A program made the translations under genes and the position numbers. 64,000 bases of DNA, taken from the NCBI GenBank assembly GCA_947494805.1, contig CANLWK010000004.1:124001-188000 (forward strand). Reading direction: 5' to 3'. The DNA comes from an uncultured Croceitalea sp. (GTDB lineage: Bacteria; Bacteroidota; Bacteroidia; Flavobacteriales; Flavobacteriaceae). How positions within the stretch are numbered: position 1 is the stretch's first letter; every line of letters begins with the position of its first letter. The notes below the pieces were generated by a model. That model saw only the letters and a program-made list of their open reading frames with translations, ran no database searches and was not told where the DNA came from. Below are positions 24,661 to 35,303 of this stretch, piece by piece.

Positions 24661-26235
24661 TTATCCACTTATAGTTTTTATAAGTTCCTTGTAAAGACTC
24701 TCACCTTTTGAAATATTCATTTTTTTGCGAATTCGGTATCTGGACTTTTCAACTGCCTCAAGACTGATTCCTGATATTGATGCTATATCTTTGGAAGTTA
24801 AGCGCATATATACCAAAGCGAGCACATTTAATTCTCGACTAGTTAATTCTGGGAAATCAGTATTCAATTTTCTGAAAAACGAAGGATGCACTTCTTGAAA
24901 TTGGTCCCTAAATCTTTGCCACTCTTCTTTACCGTCAAAAATTTTGAGAATTTCAGAAGATAGTTCTTTATCGTTCTTGTTAGCAAGATACGTTTCGACC
25001 TTTTCCTTTCTTTTTAAACTGGCCAAAAGCTTATCTGATAACTCGCGGTTTTTCATTTCGAGCTTAACAGCAAGGTCAGCTTTTTTAGAGGTAATCATAT
25101 TAAGCTCTAACTCTTTGTTCTTAATTGCTGTTTTATGGTTTTTATAAAGAAGTAAGATTGTTATTCCCGCAGTTACCAACCCCAATATTAACATGCCGAA
25201 CCATATGTTCTTATTTTCTCTCTCAATTTCTAGAATGGCTAACTGCGTATTTTTTGATACCAATTCATTCTCCGCCTTACTAAGACTTACAATGGTATTC
25301 ATTTCATCTAAGGCTATCTTGTTCTTCTTTGATTGTATAGAATCTTTATAATTATTGACTTTACTAATTGCCATGTTGTACCCTTTATCATCATTTAGCA
25401 AAGCATAAATTTTAGATAAAAGGTCATAATAAGTTGCTGAGTTAAATATTGTCTTTTCTGAAGGTTGTGCGACGTTTAGGATTTTAAGTGCCGCATTCGG
25501 TCTTTTATCAAGAATCAGCGTATTTATTTTATTTATGTTAAACTCGTACAGTTGATAATTCAAAAGTTCATCTTCAACTACTGCTATTCTTTTTGAGACC
25601 AACTTGGCAGAGTCGACCAGTTTCATAGCATTAAAAATCTCGACCTTATTTATAAGAACGGACCAATAACTACTGCTATCATTTAGGATTAATAATTTCT
25701 GGGCAGCAATGTTATTTGTAAGTAAAGCACTATCTAGGATATTAACCTTTTTATAGAGCGTAGCACGGTTAGAGAGAAGCTGTGCTGCCTGTCTGGGTCT
25801 TTCGAGTTTATTGGCAAGTGCTTGCGCCTGTTTGTTATATGCTATGGCTTTAGTAAACTCTTCATTTTTCTTTTTTGTGACCGATAAGAACCATGTGCTT
25901 TCAAATAGCTGGGCTTCATTATTGTTTTTAGTCGCCAAATCGTATCCTGCAAGAAAATTATCTTGTGCTAATTTTAAAAACCCTTTACCATAATATGAGT
26001 AACCCAAGTAATTCAATGCCTTAAAAAGTAGAGAATCATTTTTTCTAGTTTTTGCCTCATTCAGGAAGTCAATGGATAATGGAAGAGCCTTAGAATACTC
26101 ATTGTAATACAATAAACTATCTATTATTTTTGCTTTTTTTGAAACACTTTCGTCTTGGGCAATGGCAGATTGAAACACTAAAAACAGCAATGGTATTGCA
26201 AAGAAGTGTTTACGTATTTTAAAATACTTGGTCAT
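24661..26235 (-). CDS. TPR-sensor with LuxR-type DNA-binding domain
   Basis: This 524-residue protein has a signal peptide (1-27), several tetratricopeptide-type helical pairs (about 35-320), one membrane helix (about 345-365, IWFGMLILGLVTAGITILLLY), a coiled coil and a C-terminal LuxR-type HTH (LTSRELNVLALVYMRLTSKDIASISGISLEAVEKSRYRIRKKM, about 470-515). The layout is a membrane-linked one-component or split regulator common in Flavobacteria, where sensing is outside and DNA binding inside. No histidine kinase domain is present. Its targets are not evident; the T9SS genes are the next unit downstream. Confidence 0.9.
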   Translation of the reverse strand: MTKYFKIRKHFFAIPLLFLVFQSAIAQDESVSKKAKIIDSLLYYNEYSKALPLSIDFLNEAKTRKNDSLLFKALNYLGYSYYGKGFLKLAQDNFLAGYDLATKNNNEAQLFESTWFLSVTKKKNEEFTKAIAYNKQAQALANKLERPRQAAQLLSNRATLYKKVNILDSALLTNNIAAQKLLILNDSSSYWSVLINKVEIFNAMKLVDSAKLVSKRIAVVEDELLNYQLYEFNINKINTLILDKRPNAALKILNVAQPSEKTIFNSATYYDLLSKIYALLNDDKGYNMAISKVNNYKDSIQSKKNKIALDEMNTIVSLSKAENELVSKNTQLAILEIERENKNIWFGMLILGLVTAGITILLLYKNHKTAIKNKELELNMITSKKADLAVKLEMKNRELSDKLLASLKRKEKVETYLANKNDKELSSEILKIFDGKEEWQRFRDQFQEVHPSFFRKLNTDFPELTSRELNVLALVYMRLTSKDIASISGISLEAVEKSRYRIRKKMNISKGESLYKELIKTISG

Positions 26236-26327
26236 TAACTATAGGGCTGGTTTAATTTAAGCATCAATATAGGACATATATAATTCTTGAAATAAAGACG
26301 ATTAAAAAAATATTATCAGTTAACCAA

Positions 26328-27290
26328 TTACACTGCAAACTTGGGACGTTCACGCGTTCTAAAATCCAATGGTGTGATACCTTCAAATTTTTTAAAGACC
26401 CTTATAAAATAAGCAGAACTTTCGAAACCTAATTGAAATGCAATCTCTGATATGTTATTGTGAGTATGTAGTAATTGGCATTTAGCAAGTAGCATTGTTC
26501 TCATATTTATAATCGATTTAGCGGATTTACCCGAAGCCTTTCGAACGCACTCTCCTAAATAGGTGGGGTTTACGTTAAGTTTAGAAGCGTACTCTTTTAT
26601 CATCATGGGCTTATAAACATTACCTTGTGACAATTCGGTGAAGTTTTCTTCTACACATATCATGAATCGCCTAAAAATAAAATCTGCCGACCGCAACGAA
26701 GTTCCAAGACCATCATTATCACTATTACTTGTGTTGATACGATTGGTCTTTATAAGAAGTACAAAGAGCCATAACTTTATCATTTGGTCAGAGTGTTTCT
26801 GGTAATTTTCGTATTCCTTGATTATTTCTTTAAAAATAGTATTGTAAAAATTCCGCAGAGCACCTTCTAATTTAAATTTGCGCCTTGCATTGGGCAATAA
26901 GTAGTCAAAGGTGCTGATGAAATTTTTATTACTTACCATTAGCAATAAATAGTCTAAGGTAAAAGAAATCATAACCCCGTCTAGATTATTTAATTTTTGC
27001 CAAGTCTTTACCTCACCAGGTTTAGAAAAGAAGATTTCGTTAGGCTGTAGTCTAAGACTTTCTAGCTGGTTTATTTTATAGAGCTCCCCTTTTTCAACAA
27101 AATAAATGGTGAAAAAGTCATAAATAAAAGGTGAGTCCAATAGGCTTTCGCAGTCGATTTCAGATAAACGACTTATAAAAAAATGAGAATGTCCACTCAT
27201 TTTTTTATCTTTTATTGTCCTCTCCGGCTGTAAGTATGACGAAAAGGATTTAATATCAAGCGTCGGGATAGTTTTTTGATTTGTTGTCAT
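26328..27290 (-). CDS. AraC-family transcriptional regulator
   Basis: This 320-residue regulator (ATG 27290 chosen over 27332) has a C-terminal AraC double HTH: VNPTYLGECVRKASGKSAKSIINMRTMLLAKC and the second helix pair NISEIAFQLGFESSAYFIRVFKKFEGITPLDFR. The N-terminus is a cupin-like sensing region. It is divergent from the isochorismatase-type gene at 27717, with a large inverted repeat between them. It probably controls that neighbour, perhaps in response to a small molecule. The ligand cannot be inferred. Confidence 0.93.
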   Translation of the reverse strand: MTTNQKTIPTLDIKSFSSYLQPERTIKDKKMSGHSHFFISRLSEIDCESLLDSPFIYDFFTIYFVEKGELYKINQLESLRLQPNEIFFSKPGEVKTWQKLNNLDGVMISFTLDYLLLMVSNKNFISTFDYLLPNARRKFKLEGALRNFYNTIFKEIIKEYENYQKHSDQMIKLWLFVLLIKTNRINTSNSDNDGLGTSLRSADFIFRRFMICVEENFTELSQGNVYKPMMIKEYASKLNVNPTYLGECVRKASGKSAKSIINMRTMLLAKCQLLHTHNNISEIAFQLGFESSAYFIRVFKKFEGITPLDFRTRERPKFAV

Positions 27291-27422
27291 TATAATACTA
27301 GGTTTACAATGACTATCGCAAAATTGTGCCAAGTAGATTTTATTAACTAAACATATATAAAATACTAATTATCAATGATTTAAAATTTTTTAATAACTAT
27401 ATATTCTAATAGGCAACATGTA

Positions 27423-27476
27423 TTTCACGAAAAAACATAAAAAATCATTCAAGAAAATCCCGAAATTTTCGTGAAA
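27423..27476. promoter_or_regulatory. 11-bp inverted repeat in the AraC/isochorismatase divergent region
   Basis: TTTCACGAAAA (27423-27433) is mirrored perfectly by TTTTCGTGAAA (27466-27476), 32 nt apart, so the arms lie on one DNA face only if centre spacing of 43 bp (about four turns) applies. It is the main feature of the 384-nt gap 27333-27716, and no other gene is seen there. It is a plausible binding site for the AraC regulator. Confidence 0.55.
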
Positions 27477-27716
27477 ATTTCATTTTAAAATTTGATGTCG
27501 TAGGATTTCTTCAATTTCCATCTGACAGATTCTATCAAAATTAAAAAACATACATCGTTAACTAATTATTTGATATTTATAATTAAGTGAAATTATTCAT
27601 TTAAAAAGTCCTATCCCCTGCTCATATGTTTAACGGAATTTTGCCTCGTAATTAATGGTGAACTCTTTACACCATTTTCTGAATTGTTTTATATAAATTT
27701 TTAAATTAAAAAAGTT

Positions 27717-28400
27717 ATGAGTACAAAATCGAATCCATTTGAGCACGAACTAACCCCAGAAAACTGTGCATTTTTAATGATAGACCACCAAGTAGGTTTG
27801 TCGACATTCTTAACATCCATTGAGCCTGCTGTCCTTAAAAATAATATTTTGGGTCATGCAAAAACCGCTAAAGCTTTTAACATTCCTACCGTACTAGGTA
27901 CGAGTTGGCCGCAAGGACCTAATGGCCCAACAATGCCAGAACTGCTTGATATGTTCGGTAAAGATAGTGTTATAGACCGTCCTTTTGTAAACTTCTGGAA
28001 CGATGAAACATCAAGAGAAACCGTAAAAGCCCTCGGTAAAAAGAAGTTGGTTATTTCTGGTTTGGCGTTAGAGGTATGTGTGGCTTTCCCTGCAATTGCA
28101 GCTGCCGCAGAAGGATATGAGGTATATGCGGTTATTGATGCTTCTGCGGATTTCAATCCCCTGATTACTGAGGTAACCATGCAACGTTTAGCCTCTGCTG
28201 GCGTTGTAGTGACAACTTGGGTGGCTGTTTTAGCAGAATTGGCTAACAATACTCAAATTAATGGTAAACATATTGCTAATTTATTGAGTGAGCATATGGG
28301 TCAATATGCTGTGGCAATGTCTAATTTCTTGGGGGTAGCATCGAATTCTGAGGAAATGAAAAGTCAAATAGGGACGCCACCCCTTTTGGCACGACAATAA
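27717..28400 (+). CDS. Isochorismatase-family cysteine hydrolase
   Basis: This 227-residue protein has the isochorismatase-like fold: catalytic Asp in FLMIDHQVG (D23), a Lys near 109-110 and the nucleophile Cys in GLALEVCVAF (C121). Such enzymes hydrolyse diverse amides or vinyl ethers (nicotinamidase, YcaC-like). YcaC-type octameric hydrolases are the closest architectural match; substrate is unknown. The AraC gene is divergent and a giant multi-GAF regulator follows after a strong terminator. All three catalytic residues are present. Confidence 0.9.
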   Translation: MSTKSNPFEHELTPENCAFLMIDHQVGLSTFLTSIEPAVLKNNILGHAKTAKAFNIPTVLGTSWPQGPNGPTMPELLDMFGKDSVIDRPFVNFWNDETSRETVKALGKKKLVISGLALEVCVAFPAIAAAAEGYEVYAVIDASADFNPLITEVTMQRLASAGVVVTTWVAVLAELANNTQINGKHIANLLSEHMGQYAVAMSNFLGVASNSEEMKSQIGTPPLLARQ

Positions 28401-28424
28401 GTTGGTTGGTTTTTTTAGTTAGCG

Positions 28425-28464
28425 AAAAGTCTGTGTTCTCAAGGTTGAGAATTCAGACTTTTTT
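28425..28464 (+). terminator. Rho-independent terminator after the isochorismatase gene
   Basis: AAAGTCTG (28426-28433) and TTCTCAA pair with TTGAGAA and CAGACTTT around a GG loop, followed by TTTTTTA. The hairpin is 25 nt downstream of the stop at 28400. Confidence 0.85.
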
Positions 28465-28586
28465 ATTTCGATTTTCAAAAATTTTAGTATTATATAGCAA
28501 TAAATATGCATCAGATAGTTTTATATCGTTATTAGATTTCGTAAATTTATTCGCAAGAAAAACAGCATAAAGCGAAGTAAACATCG

Positions 28587-31500
28587 ATGCCAGATAGAAA
28601 AATTAACGAGCAGCTATTAAGCATTATTAATGACTTAATTTTTGTAAAAAACACCCCAGATTTATTAGATGTAATTTTCAATAAATTGAAGAACATATTT
28701 CCTTTTGATGACATTGGGCTTTTACATATTCGAGAAGATGGTTGGCATAGAGATTTAGTGGTAGACTTTGATGTTAAAAGTGATACAGTACAGCTTATAC
28801 AGGAAGCGGGTATTATAGGCTACATTGAACCAGAAGAATCGCTTGATATTTTTCTTAAAAAACCTAAGATTTTGTCTTTTTCAGACTGGAAAGAACAATA
28901 CAAACATAATCCGCATCAACATTTTGAGTACATAGAACAAGGTGGTTTAAAAGAAATTATTAGCTCGCCATTAATATACGGAGGAGAAGTCTTTGGGATA
29001 TTTATGTTATGGTCTAAACAAGTAGGCACTTATAAAAATGAAGATTTTCCCGTATTCCAAAAAATTACCGATTGCATTGCGGTTACGGTTAGAAATATCA
29101 TTGACAAAGAAGAAGCAGAGCATGAGCGAGCGGTTAAAGAATCCCTATTGCAATTGACCAAAGCTATTTCATCTATAAACGATACAAAACAGCTTTTAAA
29201 AGTTTTGTATAACCATATAAAACCTATTTTTCCATATGATGAATACGGTCTTTTTGTCCTTACTGAAGACAAAAAACACCATTATGAACTCATCGATGCC
29301 GAGATACTAGACAATGCGCCTGCACAGGTGGCAATTGAAACACATTTTGGCAGTAATGCTTTATATGTACACAAAGATTCGCCCGTAGCAGATATGATGA
29401 AAAAAGGACCAGGCCTCTTTTGGGTAAAGGACTATTTATCCTATGATAATCATCAAGCAAAACCAATGTATGAGGCAGGTTTAAGACAAATCATAGCCGG
29501 ACCACTCGTTTCCAGAGGTGAAAAATATGGAATGATTTGTTTTACCGCAAAGAAAGAAGACTTTTATAAAGAAAAAGACTTAAATATCTTCGAGGCCATA
29601 GCAGAGCAAATGTCGATTGCGGTAAGCAATATTCTGGCTAATGAAAAACTCAAGAAAGAAAAGGAGTTTAAAGAATCCTTATTAGAAATCACAAAATCAA
29701 TTTCATCGGTCAATGATAAGCGGGACTTGCTTAGAATTATCTACGATAATATAAAACCTGTGTTTCCTTATGATGAGTATGGGCTTTTTGTGTTAACAGA
29801 TGATGGTGAACACCATTATGAGCTCATCGATGCAGAGTTATTAGATTATGCCCCCGCACAAGTGGCTGTTGAAAAGCAGTTTGGCAGTCATGCCTTGTAT
29901 ACACACAAAGGCTCGCCCATAGAAGATATTATGGAAAAAGGGCCAAACCTCTTTTTGATAAAGGACTATTTATCCTATACTCATCAAGGACCACTGATGT
30001 ACGAAGCGGGGTTAAGACAAGTTATAGCAGGGCCACTTATTTCCAGAGGTGAAAAGTTTGGAATGATCAGTTTCAATTCAAAAAAGGAAAATTTTTATGA
30101 GAAAAAAGACCTGAAGATTTTTCAGGCCATAGCAGAACAAATGTCCATTGCAGTAAGCAATATTCTGGCCAATGAAAAACTCAAGAAAGAAAAGGAGTTT
30201 AAAGAATCTTTATTAGAAATCACAAAATCAATTTCATCAGTCAATGATAAACGAGACTTACTTAGGATTATCTATGAGAATATAAAACCTATATTCCCTT
30301 ATGATGAGTGTGGGCTTTTTGTATTGACCGAAGATGGCAAGCACCATTACGAACTTATTGATGCCGAGCTTTTAGACCATCCACCAGCACAATCGGCAGT
30401 AGAGGCAGATTTTGGCGCTAATGCACTATACGAGCACGCAGGTTCTTTAATAGATAATGTGATGCAGACTGGACCCGGACTGTTTCAATTAGAAAAACAT
30501 AGCGACTATCCGCAGGTTCCCTACATGTTAGATGCTGGCTTAAGACAACTACTGGGTGGTCCTCTAAAATATGGTGGGAAAACATATGGTATGCTATGCT
30601 TTAATGCCAAACAAAAAAACTTTTATAGCGAGAAAGACTTTAGGTTGTTTCAAGCTATAGCCGAACAAATGTCCATTGCGGTAAGCAATATTCTGGCTAA
30701 TGAAAAGCTAAAAAAAGAAAAAGAATTTAAAGAATCACTGCTTTCTATTAGTACCGCCATTGCGGCAGTTAGCAATACCAAAGAGCTACTTGCTGTAGTT
30801 CACAAAAAAGTAGAACCCATCTTGCCTTTTGACGAGTATGGTCTTTTTGTACTCACAGAAGACAAACAGTTTCATTACGAAATTATAGATGCAGAATTAA
30901 TGGGCGATGCACCGGCACAAAAAGCGGTAGAAGCAAAATTTGGCGCCAATGCGCTGTATAAACACAAAGGCTCTTTGATAGACAAGGTGATGCAAAATGA
31001 AGTTGCCGTCTATAAATTAAAAGACCATCTGGACTATTCACAAGTACCATTAATGATGGAGGTAGGTTTGAGCGAGATTATGGCATGCCCCTTAAAGACA
31101 GGAGGTCAACCATTTGGTATGTTTTGCCTCAATGCACAAAAAGAAGGTTTTTATCAAGAAAAGGATTTGGTTCTTTTTCAGGCCATTGCAGAACAAGTGT
31201 CTACCGCGGTGAGCAATATATTGGCTAATGAAAAAATTATTGAAGAAAAACGCTTTAAGGAAGCACTTTTAAGTATAAGCGAAGCTGTAGCAAGTATCAA
31301 AAACAGAAAAGAATTGTTCAAGGTTATTTTTGAAAATGTAAAACCGCTGTTACAGTTCGATGAATTTGGACTTTTTAATTTTGATAATAGTGGCAAATAC
31401 CATCGTGATTTATTGGTTACTGAAAACTTAGATGCAAATACCCAAACCAATAAATTGCTTTATGAAGCCGGGCTTGTGGGTTACATCCCAAATAACGGTT

Positions 31501-33899
31501 CTGTGGAAGTATTCGTAGAAAAAGGTCCTATTGTCTATTCTTTAGATGATTTGATGAATGAATTTCCGGGTCATCCATTTTATCCATTCATGAAAGAACA
31601 AGGTATCGAACAAATTCTTGGCGGACCTCTAATTTATCAAGATAAGAAGATAGGAATGCTAGCATTTAATAGCAGACAGCCTGATTTTTATTCTGAAAAA
31701 GATATAGTGCTGTTCAAAGCTATTGCTGACCAAGTTTCTATTGCATTGATTAATATTTTGACTAACGAAAGTATCATCAAAGCAAAGGAATTCAGTGAAA
31801 CGTTGATGAAAATCACATCTGCCGTAGCCTCTTCAAATACAGCAGTTGAATTATATAATACCATAGATAAAACTGTAAAATCAATCCTACCTTTTGACCA
31901 CGTAGGTGTACTTATCCTTAATGATAAAGAAACGCATCACTATGAACTAATTAATGAAAGATTCAACAATAGTGATTTAAAGGATATCGAAACCAATGCG
32001 GCGAGCCATCAACCACATTACGAGCATAAAGATACTTCGGTTGCTTGGTTGATGGAAAATGGGCCTACCATCGTTTCTTTAGAAAAATTACTTCGGTTAA
32101 CTAAACACCCAAGGCATAAGGATATGCAACGTGCAGGAATCAAAACATTACTGGGTGGGCCTTTGCTGTATAATGGGAAAAAGTTTGGAATGCTCGCTTT
32201 TAAATCAAAAAGTGAAAACACTTACAACGCACAACACCTAAGCCTTTATGAAGCCATAAACAAGCAAGTAGCGGTAACCACCTCTAACTTGCTGGCCAAC
32301 AATGAGATTATCTGGAAAAATAAAATTCAATTTTTAGAGCTTGCCATTTCCCGGATTGCCACTGATGAAGGCACAATGATTGAGAAATTCTTGGCGATAC
32401 TCAAAGAATGGCAACGGTTTATACCCTTCAATTACATTCTAATTTTAGATAAATCGAAGGATAAAACAACGCTTCACCGCTATGAATGGTTATCCAGAGA
32501 CGAAGTAAGAAGCTTATCGCGAGAAGAATTTGCCATGACCAAAAGGCTCAATAAGGCAAAGGTTGAACTGTTTGAAGCCAAACTAACAGGACATAAACTA
32601 CCAGATGCCGCATTTTTTAATCATGATGAAAATGATGATGTTATTGTAAATAACATTCTTGAAAACTTCAATTTTTCATCCTTGCTGCATTGTTCTATGC
32701 AAGTGCAACAAAAAAACAGAGAGTTTAGATTATATCTCTTTAACCAAAGCCTTAATTATCAAAAAGCATCTGTAGATATTATACAAAATATTGAAAATAC
32801 ACTGCGTATATCGTTGGAGCATATGCTTTCTGCGCAATCAGTGCTCAGCCTTACTGAACAGTTAAAACAAGAAAAAGATTACTTGCAAGGTGCAGTTAAA
32901 GAAGCCTATAATTTTAATCAGATTGTTGGTGAGAGTAACGCCATGCAATCAGTCTTTACCGAAATACAAGAAGTCTCATCGGTAGATGCCACTGTCTTAA
33001 TTTTAGGGGAAACCGGTACGGGGAAAGAGCTGATTGCAAGGGCGATACATGAGAATTCGGCTCGTAAAGACCGAGTATTGGTCAAAGTAAATTGTGCTGC
33101 CATACCCACACAAATTGTAGAATCAGAGTTGTTTGGTCACGAAAAAGGCTCTTTTACAGGTGCCGTACAACAGCGCATTGGTAAATTTGAATTGGCGCAG
33201 AATGGCACCATTTTTTTAGATGAAATAGGTGAAATGCCATTAGAACTTCAAACCAAACTGCTTCGGGTAATTCAAGAGCGCGAAGTGCAACGTTTGGGCA
33301 GTAATGAAACCATACAACTCGATATCAGAATCATTGCAGCAACCAATAGAATATTATCCGATGAAATAACCACGGGTAATTTTAGGCCAGACCTCTTTTA
33401 CAGACTCAATAGCTACCCCATACAAGTACCACCACTACGAGCTAGAGGCGAAGACATCATCCTTTTAGCACAATTTTTCGCAAAGCAATTTGCAGAAAAA
33501 TATGGTCTGGTATTTAAGGGGTTTACGGAATCCACATTAATCAGGTTTAGGGACTATAATTGGCCTGGCAATGTCAGGGAACTTCAAAATAATGTTGAGC
33601 AGGCCATTATTGCACAAAAGGGGAAAGTACTTGATATCTATCCTGGTAAAAATGCGATGTTAAACTTTGGTGGGTTAAATACAACTACTGTTCAAAGTTT
33701 GGAATTACCACCTGCCAGAGAGATTAACACCTACTTGATAAAAGAAAAGCAAGACGCAATTGAAAAAGCATATTTGCTAAAAGTACTAGAAGAAACAAAA
33801 TGGCGTGTTAGTGGAAAAGACGGTGCGGCCAAAATATTGGGTATTGCAGCAAGCACTTTAGAATCAAGAATGAAAAGACTGGGAATTACTAGAAAATAG
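28587..33899 (+). CDS. Multi-GAF sigma-54-dependent Fis-type activator (1770 residues)
   Basis: The protein carries seven GAF-type sensory modules of about 178 residues (approximate starts 10, 184, 361, 537, 714, 890, 1069) plus a degenerate eighth (about 1248), a coiled linker, an AAA+ core (GETGTGKE near 1472, GSFTGA near 1522, an R-finger region further on) and a C-terminal Fis HTH ([20 protein letters not shown]). It should activate RpoN-dependent promoters in response to small molecules or redox. Modules 2-5 are nearly identical in sequence, implying recent duplication. It is downstream of a terminator and upstream of stress genes. No kinase or receiver is fused, so regulation is direct ligand sensing. 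Confidence 0.95.
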   Translation: MPDRKINEQLLSIINDLIFVKNTPDLLDVIFNKLKNIFPFDDIGLLHIREDGWHRDLVVDFDVKSDTVQLIQEAGIIGYIEPEESLDIFLKKPKILSFSDWKEQYKHNPHQHFEYIEQGGLKEIISSPLIYGGEVFGIFMLWSKQVGTYKNEDFPVFQKITDCIAVTVRNIIDKEEAEHERAVKESLLQLTKAISSINDTKQLLKVLYNHIKPIFPYDEYGLFVLTEDKKHHYELIDAEILDNAPAQVAIETHFGSNALYVHKDSPVADMMKKGPGLFWVKDYLSYDNHQAKPMYEAGLRQIIAGPLVSRGEKYGMICFTAKKEDFYKEKDLNIFEAIAEQMSIAVSNILANEKLKKEKEFKESLLEITKSISSVNDKRDLLRIIYDNIKPVFPYDEYGLFVLTDDGEHHYELIDAELLDYAPAQVAVEKQFGSHALYTHKGSPIEDIMEKGPNLFLIKDYLSYTHQGPLMYEAGLRQVIAGPLISRGEKFGMISFNSKKENFYEKKDLKIFQAIAEQMSIAVSNILANEKLKKEKEFKESLLEITKSISSVNDKRDLLRIIYENIKPIFPYDECGLFVLTEDGKHHYELIDAELLDHPPAQSAVEADFGANALYEHAGSLIDNVMQTGPGLFQLEKHSDYPQVPYMLDAGLRQLLGGPLKYGGKTYGMLCFNAKQKNFYSEKDFRLFQAIAEQMSIAVSNILANEKLKKEKEFKESLLSISTAIAAVSNTKELLAVVHKKVEPILPFDEYGLFVLTEDKQFHYEIIDAELMGDAPAQKAVEAKFGANALYKHKGSLIDKVMQNEVAVYKLKDHLDYSQVPLMMEVGLSEIMACPLKTGGQPFGMFCLNAQKEGFYQEKDLVLFQAIAEQVSTAVSNILANEKIIEEKRFKEALLSISEAVASIKNRKELFKVIFENVKPLLQFDEFGLFNFDNSGKYHRDLLVTENLDANTQTNKLLYEAGLVGYIPNNGSVEVFVEKGPIVYSLDDLMNEFPGHPFYPFMKEQGIEQILGGPLIYQDKKIGMLAFNSRQPDFYSEKDIVLFKAIADQVSIALINILTNESIIKAKEFSETLMKITSAVASSNTAVELYNTIDKTVKSILPFDHVGVLILNDKETHHYELINERFNNSDLKDIETNAASHQPHYEHKDTSVAWLMENGPTIVSLEKLLRLTKHPRHKDMQRAGIKTLLGGPLLYNGKKFGMLAFKSKSENTYNAQHLSLYEAINKQVAVTTSNLLANNEIIWKNKIQFLELAISRIATDEGTMIEKFLAILKEWQRFIPFNYILILDKSKDKTTLHRYEWLSRDEVRSLSREEFAMTKRLNKAKVELFEAKLTGHKLPDAAFFNHDENDDVIVNNILENFNFSSLLHCSMQVQQKNREFRLYLFNQSLNYQKASVDIIQNIENTLRISLEHMLSAQSVLSLTEQLKQEKDYLQGAVKEAYNFNQIVGESNAMQSVFTEIQEVSSVDATVLILGETGTGKELIARAIHENSARKDRVLVKVNCAAIPTQIVESELFGHEKGSFTGAVQQRIGKFELAQNGTIFLDEIGEMPLELQTKLLRVIQEREVQRLGSNETIQLDIRIIAATNRILSDEITTGNFRPDLFYRLNSYPIQVPPLRARGEDIILLAQFFAKQFAEKYGLVFKGFTESTLIRFRDYNWPGNVRELQNNVEQAIIAQKGKVLDIYPGKNAMLNFGGLNTTTVQSLELPPAREINTYLIKEKQDAIEKAYLLKVLEETKWRVSGKDGAAKILGIAASTLESRMKRLGITRK
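29595..30735 (+). repeat. Tandem near-identical GAF modules in DNA
   Basis: The coding stretch for [30 protein letters not shown] (about 80 nt) recurs near 29595, 30125 and 30652 with only a few changes, a period of about 530 bp. The repeat reflects internal tandem duplication of GAF modules, possibly a site of length variation by recombination. Confidence 0.75.
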
Positions 33900-33976
33900 C
33901 ACCTAACAAACTACGCATTAAAAAGTGCAACTATAACTTGTTTTAAGATAGCTTTCCCTTGCCTAATTGAGACTAT

Positions 33977-34011
33977 TTTTAATATTGGTAATCCATAAAT
34001 CAATATTAAAA
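33977..34011 (+). promoter_or_regulatory. Hairpin at the start codon of the NTF2-like gene
   Basis: TTTTAATATTG (33977-33987) pairs perfectly with CAATATTAAAA (34001-34011) around a 13-nt loop, and the last A is the first base of the ATG at 34011. An 11-bp AU-rich stem at the initiation site could restrict translation at low temperature, or act as an operator in DNA. Confidence 0.5.
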
Positions 34012-34469
34012 TGAACGATGAAATCAGAAAAATGCTGGATAAATTCCAGATTACAGAACTTGCCTATAAATTTTCTGACGCCGCAAATAAAAGAGATGGC
34101 GAAGGCTTTAAAAAACTCTGGGCAAAAGATGGTGCCAAATGGGTTATAGGGCCACCGGTTAACTTTGCTTTCGAAGGAAAAGAAGACATGGGCAAAAACC
34201 TCGTAGCTGCATTGGGTCAGTGGGAATTTTTTGTACAACTTACCACCTTTAACGTAATTGACCTTCATGGCGATACGGCAACCGCTAGATTTTATGTACA
34301 TGAAACTGCTAATGCAAAATCTGGTGCGGGAAATAATAACCTGAGTTATTATCAGGACGAATTGGTAAAAGAGGAAGGGCACTGGCGTTTTAAAACACGT
34401 ACGTATCATACCCTATTTCAATCACACGAAAGGCAAATTGGTGACATTATAGAAATTCCCCAAGACTAG
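34011..34469 (+). CDS. SnoaL/NTF2-like protein
   Basis: This 152-residue protein has the cone-shaped NTF2/SnoaL fold pattern: N-terminal helices (IRKMLDKFQITELAYKFSDAANKRDGEGFKKLWAKDGAKW), then strands with VIGPP, TFNVIDLHGDTATARFYVHE and HWRFKTRTYHTLF. Such proteins bind small hydrophobic ligands or act as isomerases or cyclases. No signal peptide. It is the first gene after the giant activator and starts at a hairpin. A paralog family member lies at 46094-46480 and a decayed one at 40539. Function is not set. Confidence 0.82.
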   Translation: MNDEIRKMLDKFQITELAYKFSDAANKRDGEGFKKLWAKDGAKWVIGPPVNFAFEGKEDMGKNLVAALGQWEFFVQLTTFNVIDLHGDTATARFYVHETANAKSGAGNNNLSYYQDELVKEEGHWRFKTRTYHTLFQSHERQIGDIIEIPQD

Positions 34470-34570
34470 AGCAGCCTTTTAAAAGTCAATACCAACACTT
34501 ATTACTCTAAGCTGGCGTTCTTCAATTAATTTTCTTAACAAAGCGTATTATTCTTTTAAAAATCAAGATA

Positions 34571-35203
34571 ATGAAAACAAAATTCAAAACACCATTTCAA
34601 GAATCAATTAAACACTGGTACATCCCCTTAATCATTGGCCTATTACTTATGGTAACGGGTACGATTGTTTTTGCAACGCCTGTCGCTACCTACACAGCAT
34701 TGGCACTACTATTTACCGCATCGTTTTTAGCTGCCGGTTTTGCAGAGGTTGTTTTTTCAATTACAAATAAAAAAACGATGCGCAATTGGGGTTGGTCGCT
34801 GGTATCGGGTATTCTCAATATCTCCATTGGTTCTTTATTACTTATAAACCCTATTGCTACCTTGAGTATGCTTGCATTTTATGTTGGATTTTTATTGTTG
34901 TTTCGTTCCGTATCGGCCATCGGGTATGCACTCGATTTAAAAAACGAAACAGATAGCAATTGGGCCATATTACTGGCCGGAGGTATCTTGGGTACATTAT
35001 TTTCTTTTGTATTGTTATGGAATCCTGATTTTGCAAGCTTCACCATTGTGTTATATACTGGAAGTGCTTTTTTAACCGCAGGATTTGCAAGCATTTTTTG
35101 GTCCTTCAGACTAAAAAATTTGCATAAAATAGTAAAGCAAAAAGACGTTTCTAAAAATCAGGAAATTCATGGAATAGTTTCAAAAACCATAGAAATACAA
35201 TAA
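34571..35203 (+). CDS. HdeD-family membrane protein (DUF308)
   Basis: This 210-residue protein has six hydrophobic helices (about 17-40, 43-65, 75-95, 100-120, 132-152, 158-180) in three pairs, as in HdeD, whose family helps acid resistance in enteric bacteria. No catalytic motif is expected. It sits between the NTF2-like gene and cardiolipin synthase on the same strand in the stress cluster. Envelope protection is inferred. A short hydrophobic frame (35218-35277) follows; it is too short to trust. Confidence 0.85.
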   Translation: MKTKFKTPFQESIKHWYIPLIIGLLLMVTGTIVFATPVATYTALALLFTASFLAAGFAEVVFSITNKKTMRNWGWSLVSGILNISIGSLLLINPIATLSMLAFYVGFLLLFRSVSAIGYALDLKNETDSNWAILLAGGILGTLFSFVLLWNPDFASFTIVLYTGSAFLTAGFASIFWSFRLKNLHKIVKQKDVSKNQEIHGIVSKTIEIQ

Positions 35204-35303
35204 AAAAATTCAAGCAAATGTGGGCAGTTAGTGGATTTTTTAGTTTGTTAATTGCACACTTCTTTTTAATTCAATAAAAACATACACAAGCGCTTGGCAA
35301 AAA

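Noticed and set aside
29595-30735. CRISPR-like array
   Set aside because: The repeats are 530-bp coding GAF modules in frame, not short spaced repeats.
33940-33970. Sigma-54 promoter upstream of the NTF2-like gene
   Set aside because: A TTGC exists at 33959-33962, but the required GG of the -24 element 11 nt upstream is missing.
35218-35277. 19-residue hydrophobic peptide frame between the HdeD-like and cardiolipin synthase genes
   Set aside because: Too short to judge; no conservation or coupling can be seen from this sequence.
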